Below are positions 54,403 to 64,000 of a DNA stretch of 64,000 bases, piece by piece. The notes under the pieces are model-generated. The model saw only the letters and a list, made by a program, of their open reading frames with translations, had not been told where the DNA came from and ran no database searches. Source of the stretch: Balaenoptera acutorostrata (taxonomy: Eukaryota; Chordata; Mammalia; Artiodactyla; Balaenopteridae); NCBI RefSeq assembly GCF_949987535.1, contig NC_080080.1, forward strand, positions 59,122,668-59,186,667. Direction: 5' to 3'. Each line of letters starts with the position of its first letter. Position 1 is the first letter of the stretch. Made by a program: the position numbers and the translations under genes.

Positions 54403-55609
54403 ACTCAAAATGAATGTTTGTATACTTCCAACCCTCTTAAAGAGCTTCACCAGCCCTCATTAACCTATATTTCTTAATAAGAGTTTTTGGTTTCTCAGCT
54501 AAGAAGATCAGAAGTGGTTTACTTCTAAAACCATGTGGGAAATTGAGACAAGTACCAAGTCATCTTAATGATGACTGAGACCAGGCTGGGCTTTTTGTTT
54601 GTTTTTGTTTGTGTTTTTGTTTTTTGTTTTATTTCTTATTACAACATTGCTTGTACAATAAAATTTAAAATGCAGTTATAGTCTCAGTGACCTAAAAAAG
54701 GCAAGGAATTACGTGTATTGTAGGCAACTCTGACTAGCTATACTTTTTGCTTTAAAATCACCATGCAGGCAAAGTATTTTAAAAATAACAATGGGCTGAT
54801 TGATGACATGGAAAATGTTTGATTGCATGACTGCATCATGATGAGACTTTAGGAATCAATATGCCTCTCAGCAAGCAATGACTTTGTCAAAGGAATATCG
54901 ACCCGCTTTGAAATGTGTAAGAATGTGGTGTGACCACAAAAGATGTTTTTTATCAATGTGAGCAAAATCACTTTGAAGGGAAGGATGAAAATCATTCGTG
55001 AAACCAGGTAGCTGAATCCAGTCTTAAGGAATTTGTAGGGAAACTCTGCCCTGATCTTTCAGTGAGTATCTCTGAAACTGATTGCTGGTGCCTGTCTATA
55101 GAAACTGTAAGCGGAAGCAGTAGTCACCACAGACATCCTGCCACCTCTCTCCCCCTTCCCAAAGGCAGAGAATCCTCCATTCATAGATTTTATGTTCAAT
55201 GTTTGGTTTCACTTACTTAATATTTGTGAATGTATATAAAGATTAATTTTGTTTCTTTTTCATTTATTTATGTGATCAAATCAAAGTTCCTTGAACAGGA
55301 AACCTATTTATATCACTGAACTTTTAGTTCAGCTTCCCTAGAAATCAGGTTATGACTTGATAGTCTACTGTGCATTTTTGACAGATTTGCAAAAAAAAAT
55401 TGTCCAGTTATCTATAAATCCTCTTATGTCAAACAGTTGGTTTGGATCTAACTTGTGTTAACAAATGGACTTTGCCAGTGTCTTGAGGAGAGGGGAGACA
55501 CTGGTAACAAGTAAGGTATCTTTGACCTGGTGGTGTCACTGCTGAAACTTCAGCCATAAGGTGTCCCATAATTTCAGCATTCGGTCAGTCTACTTCTCTT
55601 GACCCTGTA
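54403..55609. other. Repeat-poor DNA
   Basis: A T/G-rich simple stretch ('tttgtttgtttttgtttgtg') lies at 54594-54630. No gene or known repeat elsewhere. The block 54730-55080 is a candidate regulatory region. Confidence 0.45.
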
Positions 55610-55830
55610 ACGTGGTAAAAAGAGCACAGACTGGAGTCAGAGAGATCAGGGTCTGAATCCCAGCTCTACTGTTTACTAGCTGTGTGACCTTGGGAAAGTT
55701 TTTTCACTTGGAAAATGATGATAGTAACACCTACCTCTAAAGTTGTTTGTGTGAGAATAAATGAAATAACATGTAAAGTACAAGAAGTACAGTGCGTGGC
55801 AAGTAACAAGACTTAGTTAAATTCCACTTA
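55610..55830 (+). repeat. MIR SINE, sense, nearly full length
   Basis: 'gtaaaaagagcacagactgg', 'gtctgaatcccagctctact', 'gctgtgtgaccttgggaaag', 'cctctaaagttgtttgtgtg' and 'acatgtaaagtacaagaagt' give head, core and 3' part in order. Confidence 0.85.
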
Positions 55831-57169
55831 AAATAAAGTCCAGTGTTCAGCGCAGGCCTTTGTTTCTGTGGCACACCCTCCACCTGCGTCGTGGTGATAC
55901 GGCACTCACACTTCACTTGGTAGACAAGCATTCCTCTGCAGTATGTTTATTCAGTAATTAAACCAGAAGGAATCTGTATATCCTTTAAAAGTTGTATTAT
56001 TTGTTGACAGGTCTTCACATATCTAGTTAACTGTTCTGCCTTTAATTTTATTTATGAACATATTTGGTGATATACTAGTGAACATAAAGAACAGATGGAC
56101 CAGTTAGCTTCTAGAATAATAACACTTTAAAAGTATCACATGAAAACCCTGCTTGTGTACAGTGAGGGGAAATCCAGATCACAAAGCAGGACACTTTTTA
56201 TTGCTTTTCCAGTGATGGTTTTTAAATACCATGTAGTAAAGTGGTGTCAATTAACAGAGTACAGCTCTGTCTGTCTCATTTATTTAACAGCTGCTTTGCA
56301 AACACTTTTTTTTTTGGTGGCCATTTTAAGCAGATAATTTTATTTTTTTCAAAAGAAATACATAGGTTACTGTAGCAGAATCACAAACAAGCTATGTAAT
56401 TTAAAACTGGTTTATAGAATGTATCGCAGAAAAAGAATGATATAACTCAAAGGATAAAGCCCACACTTTGTCTGCTTTCAGAATTCATAGATCTTCTCTT
56501 TGTAGCTTCCTGGCTCCTGTGCAAGATGTCAGAGGAGAGTGAACAGATTAAATGGAAAGTAGTAGAGAATTCCTTTTATCCTTTTAGAATAAAACTGGAA
56601 AGTGATTTCCTTATTAATCCAGTTTTGTAGTATAAGGTAAGACAGGTAAAAAATGCTCTCCATATTATCTTTGACTTAAAGAATAGAAAACTTCATTATT
56701 TTCCATTTATTCCATTTCTACCAATCAGTACACACACACACACATAAAATTACAGTTGTTTCTTGTTTATGTTGCTTCATTGTTTTAATCTACTAAAAGT
56801 TAGAGATACATTTCACATGGACTGGTCTTTCAGGCTATGAAATCAGTGTCAGCTCTAACTATCTTCATTAAACTTTTTGAGCTACAATTGGGTGATTGCC
56901 AACTACTACTTAAAGTGATAAATCTAAGAGATTTTTCCATTCTCAATCTTAAATTATTGTAGTGATTCCCTCTTCCTGTTTGTCTCTTGCTACAGCTTTC
57001 ATGTGAAATTTTACATGATTTTCAATGGAACAGTTTTTGAAAACCTGGGAAAATATTAATGTATCTTTGAGAAGAAATGAATTACCCTTTATTTATTTAA
57101 TGATAATAAATTAAAATTTTCCATCAATTCTAAGAAGAAATAATTCAGGGACTTTTTTCTGGTTTAAAA
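55831..57169. other. AT-rich unannotated DNA
   Basis: Contains a short (CA)n at 56731-56745. A 65-codon frame at 56140-56337 is unsupported. No gene. Confidence 0.5.
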
Positions 57170-57800
57170 CTAAGGGCATGTTTATTATAAAATAGAGAAA
57201 TTTATTATTATACCACCATGAGAGAATACTATTGTTAACATTTTTTATTTTTCCTAAGCAGGCATACATTTTTAAAAGGTGGATTACCATTATATATCAT
57301 ATTTTATAACCTGCTATTTTCACTTAACTATGTAGTGAAATTTTTTATTATATATTCTCTTAAACTTCATTTTTCTTGGTTGTATAGTACTCCTTGAAGA
57401 GTTGTATCATAATTTATTTAACAGAGCCTCTATAATTGGATATTTATCTGTTTCTAAATTGTTTCTATTTTAAATAAAGCTACAGTAAACATCTGGGTGC
57501 CCATCTCTTCTCACTTGTTTTGGATAAAATCCGAAAAGTGAAATTGCTGGGCCAATTTGTATAAACACATATACTGCCAAATTGCTTTCTAGAAAGGTAG
57601 TACTCATTTAAAATGCCAGCTATTCCATTCCTTTGCAAAAATGTGTAGTCTGTTTTCAAATAGTAACCATACTGATGGCAAAAGTATCTAGGTTTAATTT
57701 GCATCTATTTGATCACTAATGAAATTGAGCCTTTTTTTTTCTTTTGTTTAGGGAGCAGATAGAAATTGTGGGTCTATAATATGTAATTTTCCTCTGGTCA
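57170..57800 (-). repeat. Ancient L1 (L1ME-like) 3' UTR, antisense
   Basis: 'tttataacctgctattttca', 'ttcttggttgtatagtactc', 'aaattgctgggccaatttgt', 'ccaaattgctttctagaaag' and 'ggtttaatttgcatctattt' follow the antisense L1ME 3' UTR. A 74-codon minus frame at 57480-57704 is a remnant reading, not a gene. Confidence 0.7.
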
Positions 57801-59394
57801 ATTCCTAGTCATATTCTTTGTGCATTTGTCTCTTGGTGCACCTTAATTTCTTTTACCTCTTTAAGCCCAAATATTGATTTGAGGTGAAGGTAAACATAAT
57901 AGAAAAGTCTTTCTTTGGCATGAAACACCAACATGTAATATTCTTATGGAAATAATAGCTTTTGTTGTAAACTTTCTACAGGGAACGTATAGTTTACAAG
58001 TTTTTTATTCTCATGAATATATTACCATTTTTTAGTTTTTATTTGGATTTTTCACTCTCTCTATATAAGTAAAGTTCTCGAATATTCTCGGAATTGGATA
58101 ACTTCTTTTTATTAATATACCTTTAAGGATCTTCATCTTTAAAGTCAATACTCTTCAGATGATCACAAGTCTAAGCTCATAGGGAATCAGGATTTGGACT
58201 TAATGTGTTTTCAGGATTTGGATTTAAAGTAATAATAGTAGATGGCAGATGTAGTTGTTTGTCACTTTAAACAAACAAACAAATAAAAGGGAAGAGGACG
58301 GGAATGAAAGACCGTTTCCTTACCAGCAATCACATAGTTTATTGTCTAGGAAATTAAAAAGAAGAAGAAAACAGAAAGTAAGAGAAAGAAAAGAGAAAAG
58401 AGCCAGTTCTGTGTACTGTCGAGCACACAGATGTTCCTCTTGGCAGCCGCACAGTACTAGTCAGGATCGGGGTTTGTGCAGACGTAGAATGTGAGGCTTC
58501 TTTGTTGGAGACAAAGTGTTGCCTGTGGTGGGAATTGCTGCAGTGATGGGAAAGTATCGTAATGTATTGTTGGACCTCTGTGATTTTCAATAGAGACAGT
58601 ACATTAAAGTAGCTTTGTGGGCAGTGGATTGTTTGAGCCAAGCCTGGCTAATAACACACTCATCTTGGCAAACTCTATTTAAAAGGTAGAGCTGGCATAG
58701 TTTTGTGGTCATGGAGTCTGTCCCATACTTGGGCATCAGAATTACTTTTGCAAGCACTAGTTTGATCTGACAAGAGAGTTTGTGACTGTAAAGTTAGAAC
58801 TGTAACCAACTTTTCAAATGGAACTATTTCTTTTTTTGATAATTACTAATAAACTAGTCTATTTTGGAATTGTTATAGAAAATATCTTTTTAATTGAGTT
58901 GTTTCTCCTCCACCCACTCGTTCATTTGGGATGAGATTTTGTTATAAAACAGAAGATGCACGATTTACATGTTTTACATTTTAGCAATCTCTTTGTGTAT
59001 AGCTAGAGTGTGTTTTTGTTTAAATATAAATACTATATTGTGAAATGGTTAAACCATATGTTTAAATCTAATCACTAGAAAGCAAAGGTGAGTATTTAAT
59101 TTGCCTGCCACTATTATCTGTCCTGATTTTCCTTACAGTTTACTTGAAGTAGAACAATTACCCTAGATGTTAACTGTATTTTAAGGTTAACATTTAAACT
59201 TGAAGGATTGATAATTGAATTTTTTGTTGTTCCTTCCTTCCCCCCTTTTATGTTAAATATAATATTGGATGAATTTTTATGGCCTTTTAATTGCTTGTAT
59301 AAAATCTGAACAAGAAGGGAAAGGAGATTTTTTTTTAAAGTAGTAAAGACTGGTACCTTTAAGAAACCCCTAACTAGACAGGGTTGTTGAATGA
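57801..59394. other. Unannotated DNA
   Basis: No gene. Frames at 58255-58494, 58354-58641 and 59114-59416 are short and lack features; a Lys/Arg-rich stretch in the first comes from an A/G-rich low-complexity tract at 58346-58402. Confidence 0.45.
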
Positions 59395-59460
59395 GAGATT
59401 GAACTAGTATGTTCATGGAGGTTCATGGAGATTGAACTAGTATGTTCATAGAGCTTGTCA
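59395..59460 (+). repeat. 33-base tandem duplication
   Basis: The first 22 bases of the unit are identical in the two copies (starts at 59395 and 59428); the rest diverges. Within it 'gttcatggag' is also doubled at 59411-59430. Confidence 0.85.
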
Positions 59461-59504
59461 GACCATATATACCTAGTCAACTGTCTCTTTTGAAAGAAAA
59501 AAGT

Positions 59505-59605
59505 GAGACCCAGAGCAATTAACCTGGAATATTTTCTTTGTTAATGAGGTGTCAGAACCTGATTATAACCCTCCTAATTCTCACATCTAAGTTCTCTCTT
59601 ATACA
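59505..59605 (-). repeat. MIR-like fragment, antisense
   Basis: 'gtgagacccagagcaattaa' and 'gtgtcagaacctgattataa' resemble the antisense MIR core. Weak. Confidence 0.4.
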
Positions 59606-59924
59606 TCCTTTAGTCTCCTCAAATCAAAGAACCTTCATTTACTACTATTGAAGGATTCATCAGCTATGTTCCTTACCTTCAAGAAACATAGGCATACACT
59701 CATTAAAACTTACTGATAACAAAAGACTTAGATAGTTCAAGAGAATAGTAGAAGCTGTATCTCAGAGCACTACTTTAACGGCCAAAGGAACTGTGCAAAC
59801 AATAACTATTCTTGAAACTCAGTAAAAGGATATATGTCTTCAGGCTGGGGAGTCCAAGGAAGACCTATTTCATAGAGGTTGGGTTTTGAGGTAGGTCTGG
59901 ATTTTCTTGTCTACCTCACTGTTG

Positions 59925-60175
59925 AACTCCCACTCATTCTATAAAATTTAACATAACCGTCAGCTCTTCTCCTTATGGTTTCCTGACATTTTTTTCCCTA
60001 ATAGAATTCTTTGTGTTTACATATACTACCTCTAGTATAGTATTCCACATTTCATTGTAATTATCTCCCCTGCTAGACTCTAAACTCCTTGAGATCACAG
60101 ATTTATTCTTCATATCCTGAATATCTCATTGTTATATAGTGGCAATAAATATGTGTTTCAAATAAATTTAACATT
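59925..60175 (+). repeat. LINE-2 3' region, sense
   Basis: 'tgctagactctaaactcctt', 'gagatcacagatttattctt' and 'ggcaataaatatgtgtttca' follow the sense LINE-2 3' UTR (normally 'tagaatgtaagctccatgag'). Confidence 0.6.
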
Positions 60176-60214
60176 TGCTTGTACTCACACAAGTAGGAAT
60201 TCATAGTAACACAT

Positions 60215-60596
60215 TGTTATGGACTGAATTGTGTCCACTCAAAGTTCATATGTTGAAGCCCTAACCCCCATTATGACTATATGGGATATAAGGAGGTAAT
60301 AAAGGTTAAGTGAGGTCATAAGGGTGGGGACCTAATCCACTGGGATTGGTGTCCTTATAAAAGGAAGAAGAGACATGAGAGTACTCTCTTGCTGTGTGCG
60401 CACTGAGGAGGGGCCGTGTGAGGACATAGTGAGAGGGCAGCAGTCTGCAAGCTGGGAGAGAGTCTCTTCCAGAAGCCAAATCAGCCAGAACCTTGATCTT
60501 GAACTGCAGATCCCTAGCCTCCAGAACTATGAGAAAATGAATTTCTGATGTTTAAGACACCCAGTTTTGTTATAGCTGCCCAAGCACACTAATACA
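60215..60596 (+). repeat. ERVL-MaLR solo LTR (MLT1/MST-like)
   Basis: It opens with 'tgttatggactgaattgtgt', continues 'catatgttgaagccctaacc', 'aagtgaggtcataagggtgg', 'tggtgtccttataaaaggaa', and ends 'aagcacactaataca'. Start (TG) and end (CA) are both present, so it looks complete at about 382 bases. No internal region is adjacent. Confidence 0.85.
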
Positions 60597-60671
60597 CTTA
60601 TATAAACCAGCAAATGTAGGAGTAGACATTGCTTTAGGAAATTTCAAGTCTTGCCTCCCCAGATTGCACCA

Positions 60672-60835
60672 CTCATCTTTGAAAACTTTGTCAACTGCTG
60701 TCTGTCTTCATAAAGATCCAACTCTATTTCCAAGGCAGTTTGCCACCCCAGAGGACGTTACAGCCAGGCTCTGCCAATTATAACAGGAAGTAGGTGGTTC
60801 TACACGTGCATAAATTGTTTGTTAAAACAAGAAGA
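60672..60835 (+). repeat. Diverged local repeat, copy A
   Basis: Shares ordered words with 61878-62030: 'tttgaaaactt', 'gtcaact', 'cagtttgcca', 'ttacagccag' and 'tttgttaaa'. Family unknown. Confidence 0.6.
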
Positions 60836-61069
60836 ATACAAGCAGTATATTAAAAGGTTCAGCCCAGCTCTACTGTGATCCTGGATGAATTATAACCAAG
60901 ACACACAGTATTATCGGTAGGATTAGATCCAGCTGCTTTGATCCTGGAATTTGGTGTGCCAGCACAGCTATATCTCACTGCAACACCCTTGCCCATGGAT
61001 AAGTGTCGTAATTAGCACTTCAATCCTCCCCACCCAGAGTCTTTCCATCATCATTTCCTACAGTTCGTT

Positions 61070-61640
61070 TTCCAGAGAGTAGCCAGAGTGATCTTAAAAA
61101 CAGAAATTTGATCATGCATTTCTCCAAAGTAAACCCCAAACCTTTTCTATTAGGGTCTGAGGCACTATGGGTGGCCTGCCTCCTCCCTTCCTCTCTGCCC
61201 TCTCACTCCTCCCAGTGTCCCTGTCACCCAGTGCTCTCCAGCCAAGCTGGCCTTCTCTTGCTTCTTTAAACATGCCAACTTGTTCCTTTGAGTCTTTGAA
61301 CTAACTGTGCCTCTGCCTGAAATGCCCTGCCCCCATCTTTACACAGCTGGCTCCTTTTTTGTCTTTCAGAGCTCCACTTAAATGTCACTTCTTCAGAGAT
61401 GCCTCCCTTCACCACCCAGTCAAATGTCACCCCTGTCTGTCATATCACCTTATTTAAATTTTCTGCACAGCACTTCCTCCTACCTGATTTGTTTATTGTC
61501 TTTTCCTCTTTACCACAATGTAAGCTCTATGAGTGCTGGAACCCTGTCTTTCTTGTACATTGGTTACTCCAGCACCTAGAACAGTGCGTGCCGCAGATGG
61601 GCCTTTAAGAAATATTTGTTGAATAAATGAATGAATGAAG
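61070..61640 (+). repeat. LINE-2 3' region, sense
   Basis: 'gccagagtgatcttaaaaac', 'agccaagctggccttctctt', 'gaaatgccctgcccccatct', 'aaatgtcacttcttcagaga', 'agcacctagaacagtgcgtg' and 'gttgaataaatgaatgaatg' give a long, ordered LINE-2 3' end. Two plus frames (61382-61608) and a minus frame overlap it and are not genes. Confidence 0.88.
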
Positions 61641-61877
61641 CAATGAAGCAATGAAAAACTGACAGGTTGGAGCCCCAGACCCAGGGCAAGCACTCATGCT
61701 GGGCCCACCTTTCTCAGGGCTCATATTCTGTTCCTGTATCCTTCGTTACGGGGGTCCTACTTTCAACAGAAAGGCCCTCTAGGTCTAGAAACACATTTGG
61801 TCAAGAGTCCAGCTGCTTATCCAGTAGATTAGCAATCGACAGCCATCTAAAGTTAAACCCAATCTCTTTGAACAGGA

Positions 61878-62030
61878 GATCTTTGAAAACTTTTTTGTCA
61901 ACTTCTGTCCATCCCCAACAGGAATCAACCGCTGCCAAGTCAGTTTGCCAGCCCCAGTAAGCCTTACAGCCAGACCTACATTGATTGTGACAGAACTAGT
62001 TATATGCCTGAAAAATTTCTTTGTTAAATC
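61878..62030 (+). repeat. Diverged local repeat, copy B
   Basis: Partner of 60672-60835, about 1.2 kb away in the same orientation, with the LINE-2 copy between them. Overlapping 92-97-codon frames on both strands are unsupported as genes. Confidence 0.6.
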
Positions 62031-62049
62031 CAGGCCTGTCCTGACTAGA

Positions 62050-62215
62050 CTTTCACTGAGCATTTCCTAAGTCCTGTATGTACATTCTCTTGTACAATCT
62101 TCTCAGCAATCCTAGGAGGTAGGTACTATGGTGATTCCCATTTTACAATAAAGGTAACCTTGCTCAAGATTACATAATGGTCATAGAGTTGTTCGCATAA
62201 AATGAGTAAATTGGG
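62050..62215 (-). repeat. MIR SINE, antisense
   Basis: 'ctcagcaatcctaggaggta', 'ggtactatggtgattcccat', 'tttacaataaaggtaacctt' follow the antisense MIR core. Confidence 0.65.
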
Positions 62216-62579
62216 GAACAGAATTGTTCTTAAACACTGTCAGTTTGTTATCCATGGTCCTAGTTATCACTAAACAATAAACCAATAAACATGGCTTTCT
62301 TTAGCTATTAATATGACATGATATATGCTTTTTGAACAGAATTGTGCTGTTCATTCACCCTTTTCTGGCAAGTTTAAAAGCTCTAGGATCTTGAGCTTTT
62401 TTTCCACATTTTGTAGGCACTGATTTAGGAAGTCCATTTACATGGGCAAGGAAAGCTATATACAGATAACCTCTATAAAGTAGAATTTGAGAGGGGAAAT
62501 GAATGCTCATCAAAGTTGAGTTTCTTAATCCCTTTTTAGTAGTGAAGGAAAAAATTTTAATCACTATTCTTCCCTGTTT
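62216..62579. other. Unannotated DNA
   Basis: No gene or clear repeat before the SINE target duplication. Confidence 0.45.
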
Positions 62580-62593
62580 TGCTTTACTTTAAA

Positions 62594-62882
62594 TTTTTTT
62601 TTTTTTTATTTTTTATTTTTGGCTGTGTTGGGTCTTCGTTTCTGTGCGAGGGCTTTCTCCAGTTGCGGCAAGCGGGGGCCACTCTTCATCGCCGTGCGCG
62701 GGTCTCTCACTGTCGTGGCCTCTCTTGTTGCGGAGCACAGGCTCCAGACGCGCAGGCTCAGTAGTTGTGGCTCACAGGCCTAGTTGCTCCGTGGCATGTG
62801 GGATCTTCCCAGACCAAGGCTCGAACCCGTGTCCCCTGCAATGGCAGGCAGATTCTCAACCACTGCGCCACCAGGGAAGCCC
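62594..62882 (-). mobile_element. CHR-type tRNA-derived SINE
   Basis: The minus strand begins 'gggcttccctggtggcgcag'. 'tgctttactttaaa' is exact at 62580-62593 and 62883-62896. Plus frames of 60-83 codons over it are repeat-derived. Confidence 0.95.
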
Positions 62883-62896
62883 TGCTTTACTTTAAA

Positions 62897-64000
62897 AGCA
62901 TAAGAATTTATTCAGAGATGCTAATATTAGTCAAAATGCTATCCTAACACAGTTCTTTTGGAATTTTAGTATTTTTTGAATCTTGTTTCTGGGTAGTAAA
63001 AGCCTTGAAATAATATCATTATCTAATCCCAAGGAAATAGCCACAACCTCCTACTAAATAAAAATAAAAGCAAAAAAAAAAAAAAGCTCTTATTTACAAT
63101 TTTTAATCACAAAGAGATGCTTTGATTTTGATTCAGAGAGTCCAGAGTATGTAATATTTCTTTTTTTTTTTGCAGAATTTTATTCCAAAGATATTTGACT
63201 CTTGACAATATTTTACTCTATTAGCATTTAGAATAAAGTCACTCTAGAGATACCAATCTGCCCCGAAACAATTTCTTTTCTCAAATCAGAAGCAAAAAAA
63301 AACATCAGCTGGCTGAGCAGAAGCCCCCTGGTCACTGTGCAGTCGCGCTCCTGTACTGATAGGAGTGACCCAGCGATCGGGGAGCACTGGCAGCATTCGG
63401 TTACACTCTGTCAACATGTAGGCTGCTGCTCAGGATTTGAAGTAAATCAGTGTGGCCTTGAGATTGGAGCCCAGGTAAGCTGCACGTATGTCTAGTGGTG
63501 GAATGCACTGTGGTCAAATGTAGACTCCCAGTGCACAACTCCAGTTGCAGAAGTTTTTGTGTAGCACATGAGAATGTATATTCACGGTAGTCTTCCACCA
63601 GTGTTTATCAGGTGCCTATTATTTCTAGTGCAGTGCAGTGCTACAGAGTGCAAGTTCAAAAGTATCACATTAACATAGATTTATTAAAGAGAGCACCGTA
63701 AGTAACAGAAAAAGGAAGCTATATTTGACCTGTCACTTTTCTCATTTGTATCCAAGCAGAGGGTGATTTAGAAATGGCCTACCTAGGGAAGTGACAAATA
63801 GAAGGGGTAAAACATCTGTTTTTCCTGGTCAATTAACTGTGTATTCTATCTGAAACAAAATTTAATGTGTCATCTAGCCAGCAGTCGTGTCAGGAATCAT
63901 CTTTAGCTTCAGATTTGAGCTAGATGAATAAGTGAATCGTGCCTAGCGGATCTTGCTATCCAGAAATAAGTCAAGGCACCAACATGGTCTGAAAGAGTTA
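62897..64000. other. Unannotated DNA to the window end
   Basis: A (A)n run lies at 63073-63085 and a (T)n run near 63160-63171. The block 63300-63660 is more GC-rich than its surroundings. I recognise no repeat or exon in it. A 65-codon minus frame at 63401-63598 is unsupported. Confidence 0.45.

Noticed and set aside
10067..62882. CHR SINE heads as true tRNA genes
   Set aside because: They keep A- and B-box-like words but not a tRNA cloverleaf with matching acceptor arms, and each continues into a SINE body and tail between target-site duplications.
10..64000. Spaced direct repeats that could suggest a CRISPR array
   Set aside because: No regular repeat-spacer pattern. The genome is mammalian, and recurring words are explained by dispersed SINEs and L1s.

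Overview
This window looks like ordinary non-coding DNA from a mammal, most likely a cetacean (whale or dolphin). The evidence is the repeat content. There are eleven tRNA-derived SINEs of the CHR type, whose tRNA-like head reads 'cctggtggcgcagtggtt' and carries a 'ggttcgagccc' B box. CHR SINEs are known from Cetacea, hippopotamus and ruminants. I saw none of the ruminant BovB/Bov-tA/ART2 elements and no primate Alu, rodent B1/B2 or pig PRE-1. Cetacea is therefore an inference from repeats. The chromosome or host locus cannot be named from this sequence.

I find no host protein-coding gene, no exon I would defend, no structural RNA gene, no CRISPR array and no CpG island. CpG-rich patches fall almost entirely inside the CHR SINEs. 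The longer open frames are chance frames, frames read through SINEs, or L1 ORF2 remnants. The window could be intergenic or the inside of a large intron.

Layout. 1-10 kb: AT-rich sequence with MIR and LINE-2 fragments, an L1 3' end (7516-7903), and a LINE-2 copy interrupted by an MLT1-type LTR and followed by a CHR SINE. 10-20 kb: LINE-2 and MIR pieces, one CHR SINE, a long stretch of old antisense L1 carrying a later L1 tail (16074-16263), and an L1 3' end (19085-19745). 20-30 kb: the densest nesting, with a SINE inside a MIR, a MER5 and a SINE inside a LINE-2, a SINE inside a MaLR LTR, an L1 with a likely 3' transduction (26658-27341), a very short L1 insertion and another SINE. 30-37 kb: the longest mostly repeat-free stretch. 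37-46 kb: a MaLR retrovirus-like remnant (37745-39600), L1 with a short CHR SINE inside, a SINE inside an unassigned repeat, an L1 ORF2 fragment split by a SINE, and one more SINE. 46-50 kb: old L1 and an MLT1 LTR. 50-57 kb: mostly unannotated, with an L1 3' end and a MIR. 57-64 kb: old L1, LINE-2, a MaLR LTR, a diverged local duplicate pair and a final SINE.

The most informative content is the insertion record. Many elements keep readable target-site duplications, so the order of insertions can be worked out. I did not find evidence of an undescribed biological system. A few unique blocks are listed as candidate regulatory DNA, at low confidence.
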